Positions 1 through 9,107 of a stretch of DNA of 64,000 nt are shown here, in pieces (the first letter of the stretch is position 1; every line of letters starts with the position of its first letter). A program made the translations under genes and the position numbers. The stretch lies in IMG/VR virus record IMGVR_UViG_3300042691_008014, positions 41,601-105,600 of that record. One strand, written 5' to 3'. The DNA comes from a virus. The notes beneath the pieces are model-generated. The model worked only from the letters and a program-made list of their open reading frames with translations. It did no database searches and was not told where the DNA came from.

Positions 1-3000
1 ACGCCCATCTCTTTATTAATGCATCTCTTTCAAATTTCTCTAATTTAACTTTTGATTTATCTATAAAATTAGACCACCATGCTTGATGATATTCGGAAAC
101 ACCATCGTTGTTAGATAATTGAAATTCAGATTGTAATTTTTGTAATTTACTTAAATACTTACCTTGCTTTGAACTCAAATTTTCATTTTTAGGAAGTTGT
201 GTAACAGGAGGTCCTTGTATAGTATATTTAGATTGAACATCCGCATTCACTTGCTTAATCATCCCTGCCAATTTAGTTGCTGCAGATTGGTCAGCAGAAA
301 CTGCTTTACCACTTTCATCATAACAAGTTGTGTTATGAAATACCAATAAAGCCTGTCCGTAAGGAATAACATTTACAGAAGTTGGCCATATTACTTCCAA
401 ATTCATAAAACAATGTCCTTCATTAAATATTTTCTTTCGTTGTGGTTCCGAAAGAGATTGGATTGCCGCTGATAAATCTTTCATTGCAAAATTATATGCA
501 TCGGTTAATCCACCTCTACCACTAAATTTAGATGCAACATCTTCAATTCCCATTGCGTTTGCTCCACCATTTGCCAAATGTCCTTTGTTTCTTGCTGCAA
601 TCAATCTACCATTCTTCCAGCTAATTGCTAATGCCTGTCCATCGGTTTTTTCTCTTGTCAATTCTAACTCACCAGTCAATGCTCCTGTGATTATATTTTT
701 TAAATCACCAAAAGTTAAATCCATATCATCAAATGGGTGAGACATGTGACCGTATGCACCACCTTCAGTTAAAATCGTTTCATTTGTCTTTTTTTTTAAG
801 TTTCTTTTTTGAAGAACTAATTTATTTAATTCTGAAAATAAATCAGCAATATCTTTATCCAATTTTTTTTCATCAGCTGACATTGGGGATTCAATATCTA
901 CATTGGAATAAAGTTTTTTCTTTTTAGCAATTAAAGCATCTACTTTTTTAAGTAAATCATTCTTTGCCGTATCTAAATCTTTTATTATATCTTCCGTTGA
1001 TGATTCGTTTAGCTTAACCCCCGCATAATCTAATCTATATTCATAATACGCCTTTTTAATATCAGCAGGAATCTTTGAATTTTTAGTGAATATTTGGTCT
1101 ACCATCTTACGAGTATCATTTGATGATAGATTCCATTTTAACTTATTTTTATCTAATGTAAAGAAAGTATTTAAAGTAAAATCTATCTTACTCAACATTG
1201 GTTTCAAAATTTCATTTTCAAAAAATGAATCGTATTCCTTTCGCTGCTCTCTCTCTAAATAATTAAGAGCGAAGTTCCCATCATACAAATACGCTTCCAA
1301 TGCCTTTCCAACCATCCCCAACACATACTTTTTATCGTTAGGACCTAAATACTTTTCATCGGAATTACCAATCACATATGTGTACTGATTACCTACCAAG
1401 TCCTTTAATTTTACTTCGTTTAATTTACCGGTATCCGTTTTAAAGAATGGACCTCTTCTTACACTTCTAAAATCTAAACTCATTTCGTTTCCAAAAATCT
1501 CTTTCGGTGCAAGTACTTTTACTCTAATAGTTCCATTTTTGTTATCTACACCTATTGTTTCAAAATCAATTTCGGAGTATTTTTTACCTTTAAATCCTAA
1601 ATTTTTACCAGTAATAAACTTATGAACTTTACCACTACTAACTGCCTGTGCTTCACTTACAGGTTCATATCCATTATCTTCGGTATCTTTTATATTGGGT
1701 TGATGTCCTGGCTGTCTTTTTCTATTATCATCAAAATCTACAGTATCTAATTCAGCTGATTGCCCAATATCGTTCTTGTGATTGTTTGTAAAATCTTTTA
1801 CGGCTTGAGATATAGATTCACCACGTGGTATTCTAAATGTTGTTGCCTTCTTACCATTGATTGTAGGCATTCCGTGGTCATCTTTACCAATATCTTTAAC
1901 GGTAACTCTTTTATTTTTAAACTTACCCATTAAAACCTCATCACCCTTATCAACATCTACATTAATATCTTCTTTGACAAAATCAGTTTCAACATATTCT
2001 ACACTTGGTAAGTTTTTTATAGTATATTTTATAGTTCTTTCTTCCGCATCATCATCACCAAATATAGCATCTGCTTTTGGAAAATCGGTTTGAGTGTATC
2101 CACCATTCGCATACCAGGATTCAGGTCTATCGGAATCTAATTTTCTTTTTTTACCTTTTTTAATAAATGAACCATCTGGAACATCTGCGGTATTTGCAGT
2201 TCCAACATTACTAACCTCTGTGTAAATTTGTTTGTTGATTCTACCATATTCTCTCATAAGAATACCTGCTACGGCATGTGCTTGGTTTTCAACTGGCGAA
2301 CCATCTGCCCCATCTTTAACTTCGTTTCGTATAAACCCCAACTCATCTTGTTTTCTATGAACCATTTCATGTGCAAGTGTTCTCAATATATCCGCAGTTA
2401 ATCTACCTTCAGTTGCAACATATATTGATTTACTAATCGGGTCATATCCACCCAACGATGTTTTGGCTTCTGCAAATTTTCTACCACCAACTAAAGTTAT
2501 TTTTGGAGTTTCTTTTAATTTTAATCGTTTAGTTGCAAACTCTACAAAATTTTGAATAGATTGTTGTTTTGTTTCTGAAAGATTTTCTTTCATCAAATCC
2601 GAAGCATTAGCCATAGATTGATTTTTAGTTCCTTCTTTTTTATATCTAGCAATCGTTTGTATTAATTGTTCATCGGATAGTTTATAGTTTTGCATTATTT
2701 CTAATGTTTTTTCTATAAAGTTTGGTACAAATTTTTTCGTATCAAATCCTTCTTCTCCCTTTTTATTTTCAAATATACCAGCTACTCCCAATGCAATACC
2801 ACCTGCAGAAGCTTGTGCCGCATTAGCACCTAAAGCTTCAAACGCAGAGTGTTTTATTATGTCTTTAACTATGTAAGACCCCAAATGACCTCCACCAAAT
2901 TTAGCTGCTATTTTTGCTCCGGCTGCTTGTGCAATACCACTAGCACTAGCACCTTTTGATGCTGCAGATATGCCACCCATTAAACCACCTGTCGTTGCAA

Positions 3001-4771
3001 TTGAACCCATTATTATTGCGGAAGTTTTTACAAAATTTCCAAGACCCTTTTTTTGTTTTTGACTTTCATTCCAAGACTTTTCTGCTAATTCCCGTTGTTC
3101 TGGAGTTAAATCTTTTCTATATACAGGTTCTTTTTTTGTTTTTGGTTTTCCTAATATAGTTTTAGCCTGTATAGGATTACCATTTTCATCTTTAATCGGA
3201 TGTCCATGCTTATCTTCTTTGTAAACAGGAACATCTTTCATTTTAGGTTTTACTTTTCCTTGAAAATCTAGTTTACGAGTTGTTGAATCTGGTTCTGTAA
3301 AATCATCCCAATGTTTAGTTTTACCTTCTGAATCTTTAACAGCCCCAAATCTTCCAGTAGTTGCCAATGATTTTATAGCACTAGCAGTTCCCACCAGCAT
3401 TTCTTTGTTATGCTTGAATGTATGCATAATACCATGCCCTACATACGATGCTGCTTTTTTTAGTATATTCATAGCCCCTTTTCTTTCTTCAGATTGTGGG
3501 TTATTTGCTTTATCAATTGATTCGTTATCTCCTTTTGATAAACCTTTTCTGGCATCAGTTACTTGTTGACTTGTTTCCGCATCTTTCTTTTCTTTATCAG
3601 ATTTTTCAGCAGACGCTTTTAATTCAGAACCACTTAATTTTTGAGGTGATGTAGGCGGTGGCGGAGGTGGTGGTGGTGGCGGTTTTGGGACACCTTGTTT
3701 TTGTTTCGTTGCATCCACCTTACCTTGTGCAGTAGCTCCCTTATTTACAGGTTGTCCAGGTTGTGATGGTTTTGGTTGATTTGCAGGTGCATCCGATGGT
3801 CCCTGTGCCATTCCTTTTTTCTTAACTGCATCAGCTTCAGCAGGAGTTAGGGTTCTGATTTTACCATCTTCAGATTTATGACTCGCAGGTTGTCCTTCTT
3901 TACCATAGTATCCACCACCCAAATGTTTCAATCCCATTTTTTCGGCTTCGGATTCTTCTTTGAAATATGTTCTGGTAAATTCTTCGAACATTTCTTCCAT
4001 TGCAACTCTACCAATTATTTCTGCAATTGGATTATATAATTCGTCCGTTGGATGTTCAATTTGATGTCGAGTAGGATGTGGTTCGGGTCTCATTTCATAC
4101 GATGGCTTCGTATTATTAGTCTCATCTACTGAACCCGTTGGTGCTCCATTAATATATCCTCCTGGAAGATTTAATCCAGTTCCTATACCGCCTGGAAACC
4201 CATTTTCATTTAATTTACCTGTTATCATACCGAATACCTCTTTATCAAATTTTGGATATGCTTTTAAAAATCCCTTTTTCTTTTCATCATCACTTCCCTT
4301 ACCTAACCAATTACGAACATCTGTTCCACTAATTGGGTTTGGTTCGGCGGGAACGGCATATACATATCCAATTTCATCGTATCCGTATCCAGCTTTTTCG
4401 TTATATGGTTTAAAGTATTTACCCGCTAATCTATCTGCATCCTTTTCTCCAACTGCTGCTACATACGCAGTAGTTTTACCATCAAATTGAGATAATATTT
4501 CTTTTGGAGCATACGGATTACGAACTTGAACTATCTTATCTTCCGGTATTCCAAACATTGTAGTAATTATTTTCACCTTCTCATTAAAATTAAAAGGAGA
4601 TTTAGGACCTGATGTATCATTGGATGTTCCAATATATACATTTGATTTTCCAAATTTTTGAGCAAGCTTTAAATAAGAAACATAATGTCCCTTATGGAAT
4701 GGTTGAAAACGACCTGAATATACTACTATGGTCCTTTTTACTATCGGTTTATCTTTTTCGTTCAAATTCAT
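1..4771 (-). CDS. giant multi-domain protein: NMNAT-like nucleotidyltransferase + zincin + ligase-like domain (partial)
   Basis: This open frame of more than 1590 codons runs off the left edge, so its C-terminus is missing. Residues 1-~150 are a nucleotidyltransferase of the HxGH family: GRFQPFHKGH at 20-29, and further on an ISGTxVR motif, both typical of NMN/pantetheine adenylyltransferases. A proline-rich linker (run of eight prolines near residue 355) and an Ala/Gly-rich hydrophobic stretch (about 575-675) follow. Residues 801-805 are HEMVH with a likely third zinc ligand in ENQAH (E828), the layout of a gluzincin protease. A last domain has KTDG at 1375-1378, matching motif I of DNA/RNA ligases, with an LE pair at 1458-1459 as possible motif III. 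I chose the ATG at 4771 because the codons from there give the HxGH domain directly, 3 bases after a TTATATTTATA box. Functions are inferred from motifs; the protein could be a virion or injected multi-enzyme protein. Confidence 0.85.
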   Translation of the reverse strand, partial: MNLNEKDKPIVKRTIVVYSGRFQPFHKGHYVSYLKLAQKFGKSNVYIGTSNDTSGPKSPFNFNEKVKIITTMFGIPEDKIVQVRNPYAPKEILSQFDGKTTAYVAAVGEKDADRLAGKYFKPYNEKAGYGYDEIGYVYAVPAEPNPISGTDVRNWLGKGSDDEKKKGFLKAYPKFDKEVFGMITGKLNENGFPGGIGTGLNLPGGYINGAPTGSVDETNNTKPSYEMRPEPHPTRHQIEHPTDELYNPIAEIIGRVAMEEMFEEFTRTYFKEESEAEKMGLKHLGGGYYGKEGQPASHKSEDGKIRTLTPAEADAVKKKGMAQGPSDAPANQPKPSQPGQPVNKGATAQGKVDATKQKQGVPKPPPPPPPPPPTSPQKLSGSELKASAEKSDKEKKDAETSQQVTDARKGLSKGDNESIDKANNPQSEERKGAMNILKKAASYVGHGIMHTFKHNKEMLVGTASAIKSLATTGRFGAVKDSEGKTKHWDDFTEPDSTTRKLDFQGKVKPKMKDVPVYKEDKHGHPIKDENGNPIQAKTILGKPKTKKEPVYRKDLTPEQRELAEKSWNESQKQKKGLGNFVKTSAIIMGSIATTGGLMGGISAASKGASASGIAQAAGAKIAAKFGGGHLGSYIVKDIIKHSAFEALGANAAQASAGGIALGVAGIFENKKGEEGFDTKKFVPNFIEKTLEIMQNYKLSDEQLIQTIARYKKEGTKNQSMANASDLMKENLSETKQQSIQNFVEFATKRLKLKETPKITLVGGRKFAEAKTSLGGYDPISKSIYVATEGRLTADILRTLAHEMVHRKQDELGFIRNEVKDGADGSPVENQAHAVAGILMREYGRINKQIYTEVSNVGTANTADVPDGSFIKKGKKRKLDSDRPESWYANGGYTQTDFPKADAIFGDDDAEERTIKYTIKNLPSVEYVETDFVKEDINVDVDKGDEVLMGKFKNKRVTVKDIGKDDHGMPTINGKKATTFRIPRGESISQAVKDFTNNHKNDIGQSAELDTVDFDDNRKRQPGHQPNIKDTEDNGYEPVSEAQAVSSGKVHKFITGKNLGFKGKKYSEIDFETIGVDNKNGTIRVKVLAPKEIFGNEMSLDFRSVRRGPFFKTDTGKLNEVKLKDLVGNQYTYVIGNSDEKYLGPNDKKYVLGMVGKALEAYLYDGNFALNYLEREQRKEYDSFFENEILKPMLSKIDFTLNTFFTLDKNKLKWNLSSNDTRKMVDQIFTKNSKIPADIKKAYYEYRLDYAGVKLNESSTEDIIKDLDTAKNDLLKKVDALIAKKKKLYSNVDIESPMSADEKKLDKDIADLFSELNKLVLQKRNLKKKTNETILTEGGAYGHMSHPFDDMDLTFGDLKNIITGALTGELELTREKTDGQALAISWKNGRLIAARNKGHLANGGANAMGIEDVASKFSGRGGLTDAYNFAMKDLSAAIQSLSEPQRKKIFNEGHCFMNLEVIWPTSVNVIPYGQALLVFHNTTCYDESGKAVSADQSAATKLAGMIKQVNADVQSKYTIQGPPVTQLPKNENLSSKQGKYLSKLQKLQSEFQLSNNDGVSEYHQAWWSNFIDKSKVKLEKFERDALIKRWA

Positions 4772-4774
4772 ACA

Positions 4775-4785
4775 TATAAATATAA
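4775..4785 (-). promoter_or_regulatory. TTATATTTATA promoter-like box
   Basis: Reads TTATATTTATA on the minus strand, exactly the box found upstream of several other genes in the window. Here it is only 3 bases from the ATG of the giant protein, so a transcript starting 6-7 bases downstream would be leaderless or would use a later start. Confidence 0.4.
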
Positions 4786-6228
4786 TTAAATGAGAGTCTT
4801 ATTAAAAGATAGTAAAAATTTTAATACTAATTGCATTTCGGCATTGTTTTTTATATCTCCAAATGAAGCTTTACCATATTTTAAAAACAAACTTTGATTA
4901 TAAATACATATTTCTTTTACATTGTTTAAAAACTCATCTTTTTCTTCTTTTGTTTTATTTGAAAATTTAGTAATTTCTTGCTGAATCAATCGTAGTCTAG
5001 AAAAATCATCACACTCCATATCATAACTCTCATCAATATAAGGATGAAATGTTTTAAATCCAAATCTATTTTGTAAGTATTCTAATGATTTTGCAGGTCC
5101 TGCTAATATAAATGGTTGACAATGCCCAATTGGTTTCCATATTTTTTCTGAAAGATATCCTGTTGGGAAATTTACAAATATATCATCAACTCCTTTTGAT
5201 TGGAAAAATACCGATTCGGTTACAATGCTTACATACGAGTTTAGATAGATATTTTTATCTTCAAACCCAAACCCCGCTATTTTAGTTAAATCATTTATAT
5301 CCAATACAGAAGATGTTTCTTCGATTAATTTACCAAATTCTTCATTTCTGTCATGCACATACATTTCTTCCACTGCATTTTTTGAATAAAATCTTTTATC
5401 CCAAGATACTAAACTTTTATCCAATCCTAATTTATGCAAATGACTCAATAATAATAATCTATGTAATTTCCAATGTCTCGACAACAATAAAAAATCTTTT
5501 TTATCTTTTCCAATACTTTCTTCAAATTCTTCACAAGTTGCAACGGTAGATATGCCAGATTTAATAGCTCCTACCTGTGGTTCGTTTGAGTTCTCACCCC
5601 AATAACGAAAATCTGGATTATTTATTATATTATTAAATTCTTGAGATTTGGCAACCATATTTAATGCATAATCGGCTACATTGTATTTCAATCCTAGCTT
5701 TTTAAGATTATTTTTTAATTTAAAATCTGCAAATAAAAAATAAACTTTTTCTTCAGGTATTTCTTTATCACGAATATTTTTAATTAATCTTTCAAAGTTT
5801 TCTATTGTAACACCTTCACCACCATCTATTGTATAATGAAAAAATAATTTACCATTACCATTTTTTATTTCATCAATTGCTACTTTTGACATGAAATTTA
5901 GGGCAAATTCATGTATTGGGTGATTTCCAAAAAATTGATTTAAATTGCCAAATGGCTCTACAATGTAAAACCAATCATAATTAATACCGTTTCTTCTATC
6001 TTCTTTTATTTGATAAATTGATTTTTTTTCAACACATCTTTCAAAATAATTACTATTGTATACTGCCCAATCACAATTCCATCTTTTAGAAAAAAAGGCA
6101 CCTGAATTTGAAAAGTCAAAATCAGATGCGTTATGTATTGTATTTATATATTTTGGATTCATACAATTAGGCAATTCACCATTGTATGTTATTATATCAT
6201 ACCCAAATATTAATTTTTTATCGCTCAT
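4786..6228 (-). CDS. glycosyltransferase-like protein, SEKxxKP family
   Basis: A 480-residue protein that I cannot assign to a named family with certainty. Near residues 355-400 it has LSEKIWKPI followed by QPF, a GF-K-TF element and DESYD. The same order of motifs occurs in the protein at 11870-13300, and a looser form occurs at 27451-28773 and 29990-31090. The pattern of an acidic T/S-E-K, a short gap, then a small-residue strand resembles the C-terminal donor-binding half of GT-B/fucosyltransferase-like enzymes, so a sugar transferase is the best guess. It is the last gene of the glycan island, 77 bases downstream of a small basic gene. The variant box at 6237-6248 lies just upstream of its ATG. 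Confidence 0.75.
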   Translation of the reverse strand: MSDKKLIFGYDIITYNGELPNCMNPKYINTIHNASDFDFSNSGAFFSKRWNCDWAVYNSNYFERCVEKKSIYQIKEDRRNGINYDWFYIVEPFGNLNQFFGNHPIHEFALNFMSKVAIDEIKNGNGKLFFHYTIDGGEGVTIENFERLIKNIRDKEIPEEKVYFLFADFKLKNNLKKLGLKYNVADYALNMVAKSQEFNNIINNPDFRYWGENSNEPQVGAIKSGISTVATCEEFEESIGKDKKDFLLLSRHWKLHRLLLLSHLHKLGLDKSLVSWDKRFYSKNAVEEMYVHDRNEEFGKLIEETSSVLDINDLTKIAGFGFEDKNIYLNSYVSIVTESVFFQSKGVDDIFVNFPTGYLSEKIWKPIGHCQPFILAGPAKSLEYLQNRFGFKTFHPYIDESYDMECDDFSRLRLIQQEITKFSNKTKEEKDEFLNNVKEICIYNQSLFLKYGKASFGDIKNNAEMQLVLKFLLSFNKTLI

Positions 6229-6236
6229 TGATTTAC

Positions 6237-6248
6237 ATATAAATTATA
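6237..6248 (-). promoter_or_regulatory. variant promoter-like box
   Basis: Minus-strand TTATAATTTATA lies 8 bases upstream of the ATG at 6228 in a 76-base gap. It differs from the common TTATATTTATA box by one extra A. The evidence is only position and similarity. Confidence 0.25.
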
Positions 6249-6304
6249 ACTATATTATGATTTTATATCACTTTTCTAAATATGGTGCATATAATTCCCA
6301 TATC

Positions 6305-6430
6305 TTAAAATGATTTGTAAACAAATGGGTCTCTTTTTTTAAGTTCTTCTAATTTTTTCTTAATTTTTTTCTTTGTTTGGTATGCCTGATACCATTTTAC
6401 AAAGAATGAAATGATAGGTAAATTTTTCAT
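6305..6430 (-). CDS. small basic hypothetical protein (41 aa)
   Basis: A 41-codon frame with an ATG five bases after the stop of the ThDP Pyr-domain gene. The N-terminal third (MKNLPIISFFVKWYQAY) is hydrophobic and aromatic, and could be a short membrane or amphipathic helix. The middle is very lysine-rich with a helical look (KKKIKKKLEELKKRD). The tight spacing to the gene upstream and the lack of overlap with any other gene support it being real, but there is no family match I recognise and composition this AT-rich can give chance frames. Confidence 0.45.
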   Translation of the reverse strand: MKNLPIISFFVKWYQAYQTKKKIKKKLEELKKRDPFVYKSF

Positions 6431-6435
6431 ATTAG

Positions 6436-6978
6436 TTAGTTTTCGTAGTATAATGCAGGCCATTCAACAATAATATGAACCCCTCCTTCATTATACGCAT
6501 TTGTGTATATCTTATAAATATCGTTTGGATTTTTTAATTCCCAAATTTTTGTAAATTGTAATATAGATTTGAATTCTTGTGTATAATCGTTTCTATGTTG
6601 AATGCCTGGGTCTAATGGATTGGTGCTTCCTACACCTACTCTAATTATAATATTTGCATTTTTACCAGTCATGTTTTCAAACTTATCAGCATGATTTATT
6701 AACTGATTTGCCGCAGATACTAAAAAATCCCATCGTGGATAGAATGATATAACGGTTTTTCCTGTAATTGCCAATCCTAAACTGATTCCCATTTGAGTTT
6801 CTTCCATAACAGGTAGCTCAATCATTTTTTCTTTTGGTACTTCCGTTAAGGTTGTACTCATTGGATTTCCAGCATAAACTATTTGTTGTCCAATGAAGAT
6901 TGTATCTTCTTTTTGGGCAAGAAATGTCATTGCTTTGGATAATTCATCTTTATACGGAGATGTTTGTGGAGTACTCAT
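6436..6978 (-). CDS. ThDP-dependent enzyme, Pyr-domain (transketolase/E1-beta-like) subunit
   Basis: A 180-residue protein corresponding to the pyrimidine-binding (Pyr) domain of thiamin diphosphate enzymes. The segment EETQMGISLGLA (59-70) matches the transketolase EHAMGAIMNGIA motif, placing the cofactor-activating glutamate at E60. The following FYPRWDFLVSAANQLINHADK is the usual Pyr-domain core. The C-terminal third domain present in most E1-beta and transketolase chains (about 320 residues in total) is absent. The partner PP-domain gene is at 15865-16494 in the same island. Known pairs of this sort act on keto sugars or pyruvate-like donors; the substrate here is unknown. The gene ends one base before the radical SAM gene starts upstream of it. 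Confidence 0.8.
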   Translation of the reverse strand: MSTPQTSPYKDELSKAMTFLAQKEDTIFIGQQIVYAGNPMSTTLTEVPKEKMIELPVMEETQMGISLGLAITGKTVISFYPRWDFLVSAANQLINHADKFENMTGKNANIIIRVGVGSTNPLDPGIQHRNDYTQEFKSILQFTKIWELKNPNDIYKIYTNAYNEGGVHIIVEWPALYYEN

Positions 6979-6979
6979 A

Positions 6980-8107
6980 TTATTTGTTTAAATGATTAAA
7001 ATTATGACCTATGCAAATCTTATCGTTTACAAGGGTATGATTATTTATTTTATTTAGTTCTTCTAAAAATTCAGGAAACAATTCATGCTCTTCATTAAAT
7101 ACCTGTAATTCTTTTAATGTATCCGAATCATAGGTTCCCCAATCTACTAATTGTCTATAATTTATGTCCAAATGAAATGTTGAATCTTTAAATATATTGG
7201 TTACTAATTCATAAAACGCAAACATTTCTTTGTAATTGTGTTTACTCACAACCATAGAAACAATAAACCATCCTATTGTATCAACAGTTGATAAAAACTT
7301 TAGATTTTTAATTAACCTATCCCAATTACCATTTAATCTCGTTTTATTTTCATAGGTATCTTTTGTAGCAGCATCTATACTAACTTCAATTGTTTTGATG
7401 TAAGGACTTGCTTTCATTTGATTCCACAATTTTTCATCTAATAAATTACCATTTGTAATTATTTGCAATTGTTCTAAATTAGGATATTTAGATATGTCAA
7501 AATTTATTAAATAATCTCTATAAATTTTTGAATAAAATGGGTCTCCACTACCTGTTATCATAATTCTTTTTAGATTACTCGCAAAGTTATCTTCTATAGA
7601 TTTTAGTAAATGTAGTTTTGCGTTATGTTGTGGTGATTCTAAATTATCATTTGGAATTAGAGATATTCTACAAGATGGGCATTTTAAATTGCAACTTCTA
7701 TCAAACCCAAATAAAATTTCTTCTGGTGAAGTTTTAAAATTTACAATATCTTCTTCTGTGTGGATATTGTATACTTCTCTAAATTCTTCAATTTTCCTAA
7801 AAAAATATGGGGTTCTATCAGTATTTATTAGTTCATTTAATCTTGGACATATCGTATGGTCGCAATATTTATAGCTACCGTCTAAAACGGATTTACGAAT
7901 ATTTTGTGCCCGTACTGATGTCCAATTTCTCATTACATCATCGGTTTCATCTACTGGAAACCAATTTTCATTTCCATTAGAATCTACTCTGATATTGTGT
8001 GGTGCCCAAGATGGGCAACACACAAATTGAGATACAGTTTGTACATCGGAATACATAAATGGCATTTCACAAACGTATTTTTTAAGTATCTCTTTTTTAT
8101 CATTCAT
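6980..8107 (-). CDS. radical SAM enzyme with N-terminal cysteine cluster
   Basis: A 375-residue radical SAM protein: CNLKCPSC gives the CxxxCxxC 4Fe-4S site at C139, C143 and C146, followed by an ITGSGDPF segment in the place of the usual GGEP. Unusually the extra cysteines come first: FVCCPSW (C30, C31) and YCDHTICP (C82, C87), which look like a SPASM/twitch-type auxiliary cluster module placed before the barrel. One cysteine is near the C-terminus. Its ATG overlaps the stop of the SDR gene 8107-9099 by one base, so the two are likely translated together. Family members modify peptides or sugars; the setting between SDR and ThDP genes favours a sugar or glycan substrate, by inference. Confidence 0.85.
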   Translation of the reverse strand: MNDKKEILKKYVCEMPFMYSDVQTVSQFVCCPSWAPHNIRVDSNGNENWFPVDETDDVMRNWTSVRAQNIRKSVLDGSYKYCDHTICPRLNELINTDRTPYFFRKIEEFREVYNIHTEEDIVNFKTSPEEILFGFDRSCNLKCPSCRISLIPNDNLESPQHNAKLHLLKSIEDNFASNLKRIMITGSGDPFYSKIYRDYLINFDISKYPNLEQLQIITNGNLLDEKLWNQMKASPYIKTIEVSIDAATKDTYENKTRLNGNWDRLIKNLKFLSTVDTIGWFIVSMVVSKHNYKEMFAFYELVTNIFKDSTFHLDINYRQLVDWGTYDSDTLKELQVFNEEHELFPEFLEELNKINNHTLVNDKICIGHNFNHLNK

Positions 8108-9099
8108 TATGGTTTCGAATTTGGATTGTATTGATGTTTGTTTGTTTTATACCACTCAATGGTTTCTTTTAGAGCTTGTTTTAAATCTCTTTTTGGTTTC
8201 CAACCCAAATCATTAATCTTTTTAGAAGATAATAATCGAATCGGAATCATTGGTGCTTTATTATTTACATACTCAATAGGATTAGTGTTTCCATCTAATT
8301 CTTTAATTGTGGCAAGTGTTTCGTTTACTGTAAATCCTTCACCATAACATACATTGAAAATATCATATGTATCATTGTTCTCTGCAACAAAGATAAAACC
8401 ATCTGCCATATCTTCAACGTGCAACAAATCTCTCACTTCTGTTCCATCCCCCCAAACAGGAATAGGATTCAATCCATCTGCTACTTTACGGATGTTAGCA
8501 GGAGTAACGTGACACTTTTCGTAATCAAATTTATCATTTGGTCCGAATGCATTAGATGGTCTAACAATCAAACATTGCATTGGTTCGTGAATCTGATTAG
8601 AAAAGAAATCACATAACATCTCACCATACCGTTTCATACCACCAACTGCTTTGTAAACTGGTAACATTGGAGTTGCGTGTACATTTATATCTTCAGTACA
8701 AAATTCAGTACCCATATCTGGATATGTTGTATTTGATGAAATAAATAAGAATTTACGAACTTTATTTTTCCAACTTTGTTCCATTAAATTCGTATTCATC
8801 TCCACATTTGGAGTGACGTGAAGTAATGGATTGAATTTGGTATCCAACGCGTTTGATGTATTTGCTGCACAATGGAATACTACATCTACATCTTTACTAA
8901 CCAACTCACAAAACTCTGCAGTTTGTAAATCTCCTTTAATGTGTTCTACATTTTCAGTACCTTCGAAATCGTTTCTTAAATCTCTACTAAATGAGGTTGA
9001 GCGTAGGTTTTTGTACCCCTTTTCCCAAAGTAATCTTAATAAATGTGAACCAATAAATCCACTTGCACCTGTAACTAAAATCTTGTCTGTTTTTTTCAT
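8107..9099 (-). CDS. NAD-dependent epimerase/dehydratase (extended SDR), atypical active site
   Basis: A 330-residue extended short-chain dehydrogenase of the NDP-sugar type: VTGASGFIGSHL near the N-terminus is the GxxGxxG NAD site, with HCAANTS, ISSNTTYPD, VRPSNAFGP and RDLLHVEDMA in family order. Aligning on the K-x-x-G-E anchor (KRYGE), the lysine is present but the residue four before it is valine (VGGMK), so the usual catalytic tyrosine of YxxxK is missing. The mutation may be compensated elsewhere or the enzyme may have a different reaction. It follows an A-rich leader and overlaps the radical SAM gene by one base. The exact epimerase or dehydratase activity cannot be read from sequence. 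Confidence 0.88.
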   Translation of the reverse strand: MKKTDKILVTGASGFIGSHLLRLLWEKGYKNLRSTSFSRDLRNDFEGTENVEHIKGDLQTAEFCELVSKDVDVVFHCAANTSNALDTKFNPLLHVTPNVEMNTNLMEQSWKNKVRKFLFISSNTTYPDMGTEFCTEDINVHATPMLPVYKAVGGMKRYGEMLCDFFSNQIHEPMQCLIVRPSNAFGPNDKFDYEKCHVTPANIRKVADGLNPIPVWGDGTEVRDLLHVEDMADGFIFVAENNDTYDIFNVCYGEGFTVNETLATIKELDGNTNPIEYVNNKAPMIPIRLLSSKKINDLGWKPKRDLKQALKETIEWYKTNKHQYNPNSKP

Positions 9100-9107
9100 A
9101 ACTTTTT

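Noticed and set aside
3656-3690. GC-rich GGTGGTGGC run that looked like a repeat or structured site
   Set aside because: It encodes the proline run of the giant protein's linker.
5313-5549. 78-residue plus-strand open frame
   Set aside because: It is antisense to the SEKxxKP glycosyltransferase-like gene.
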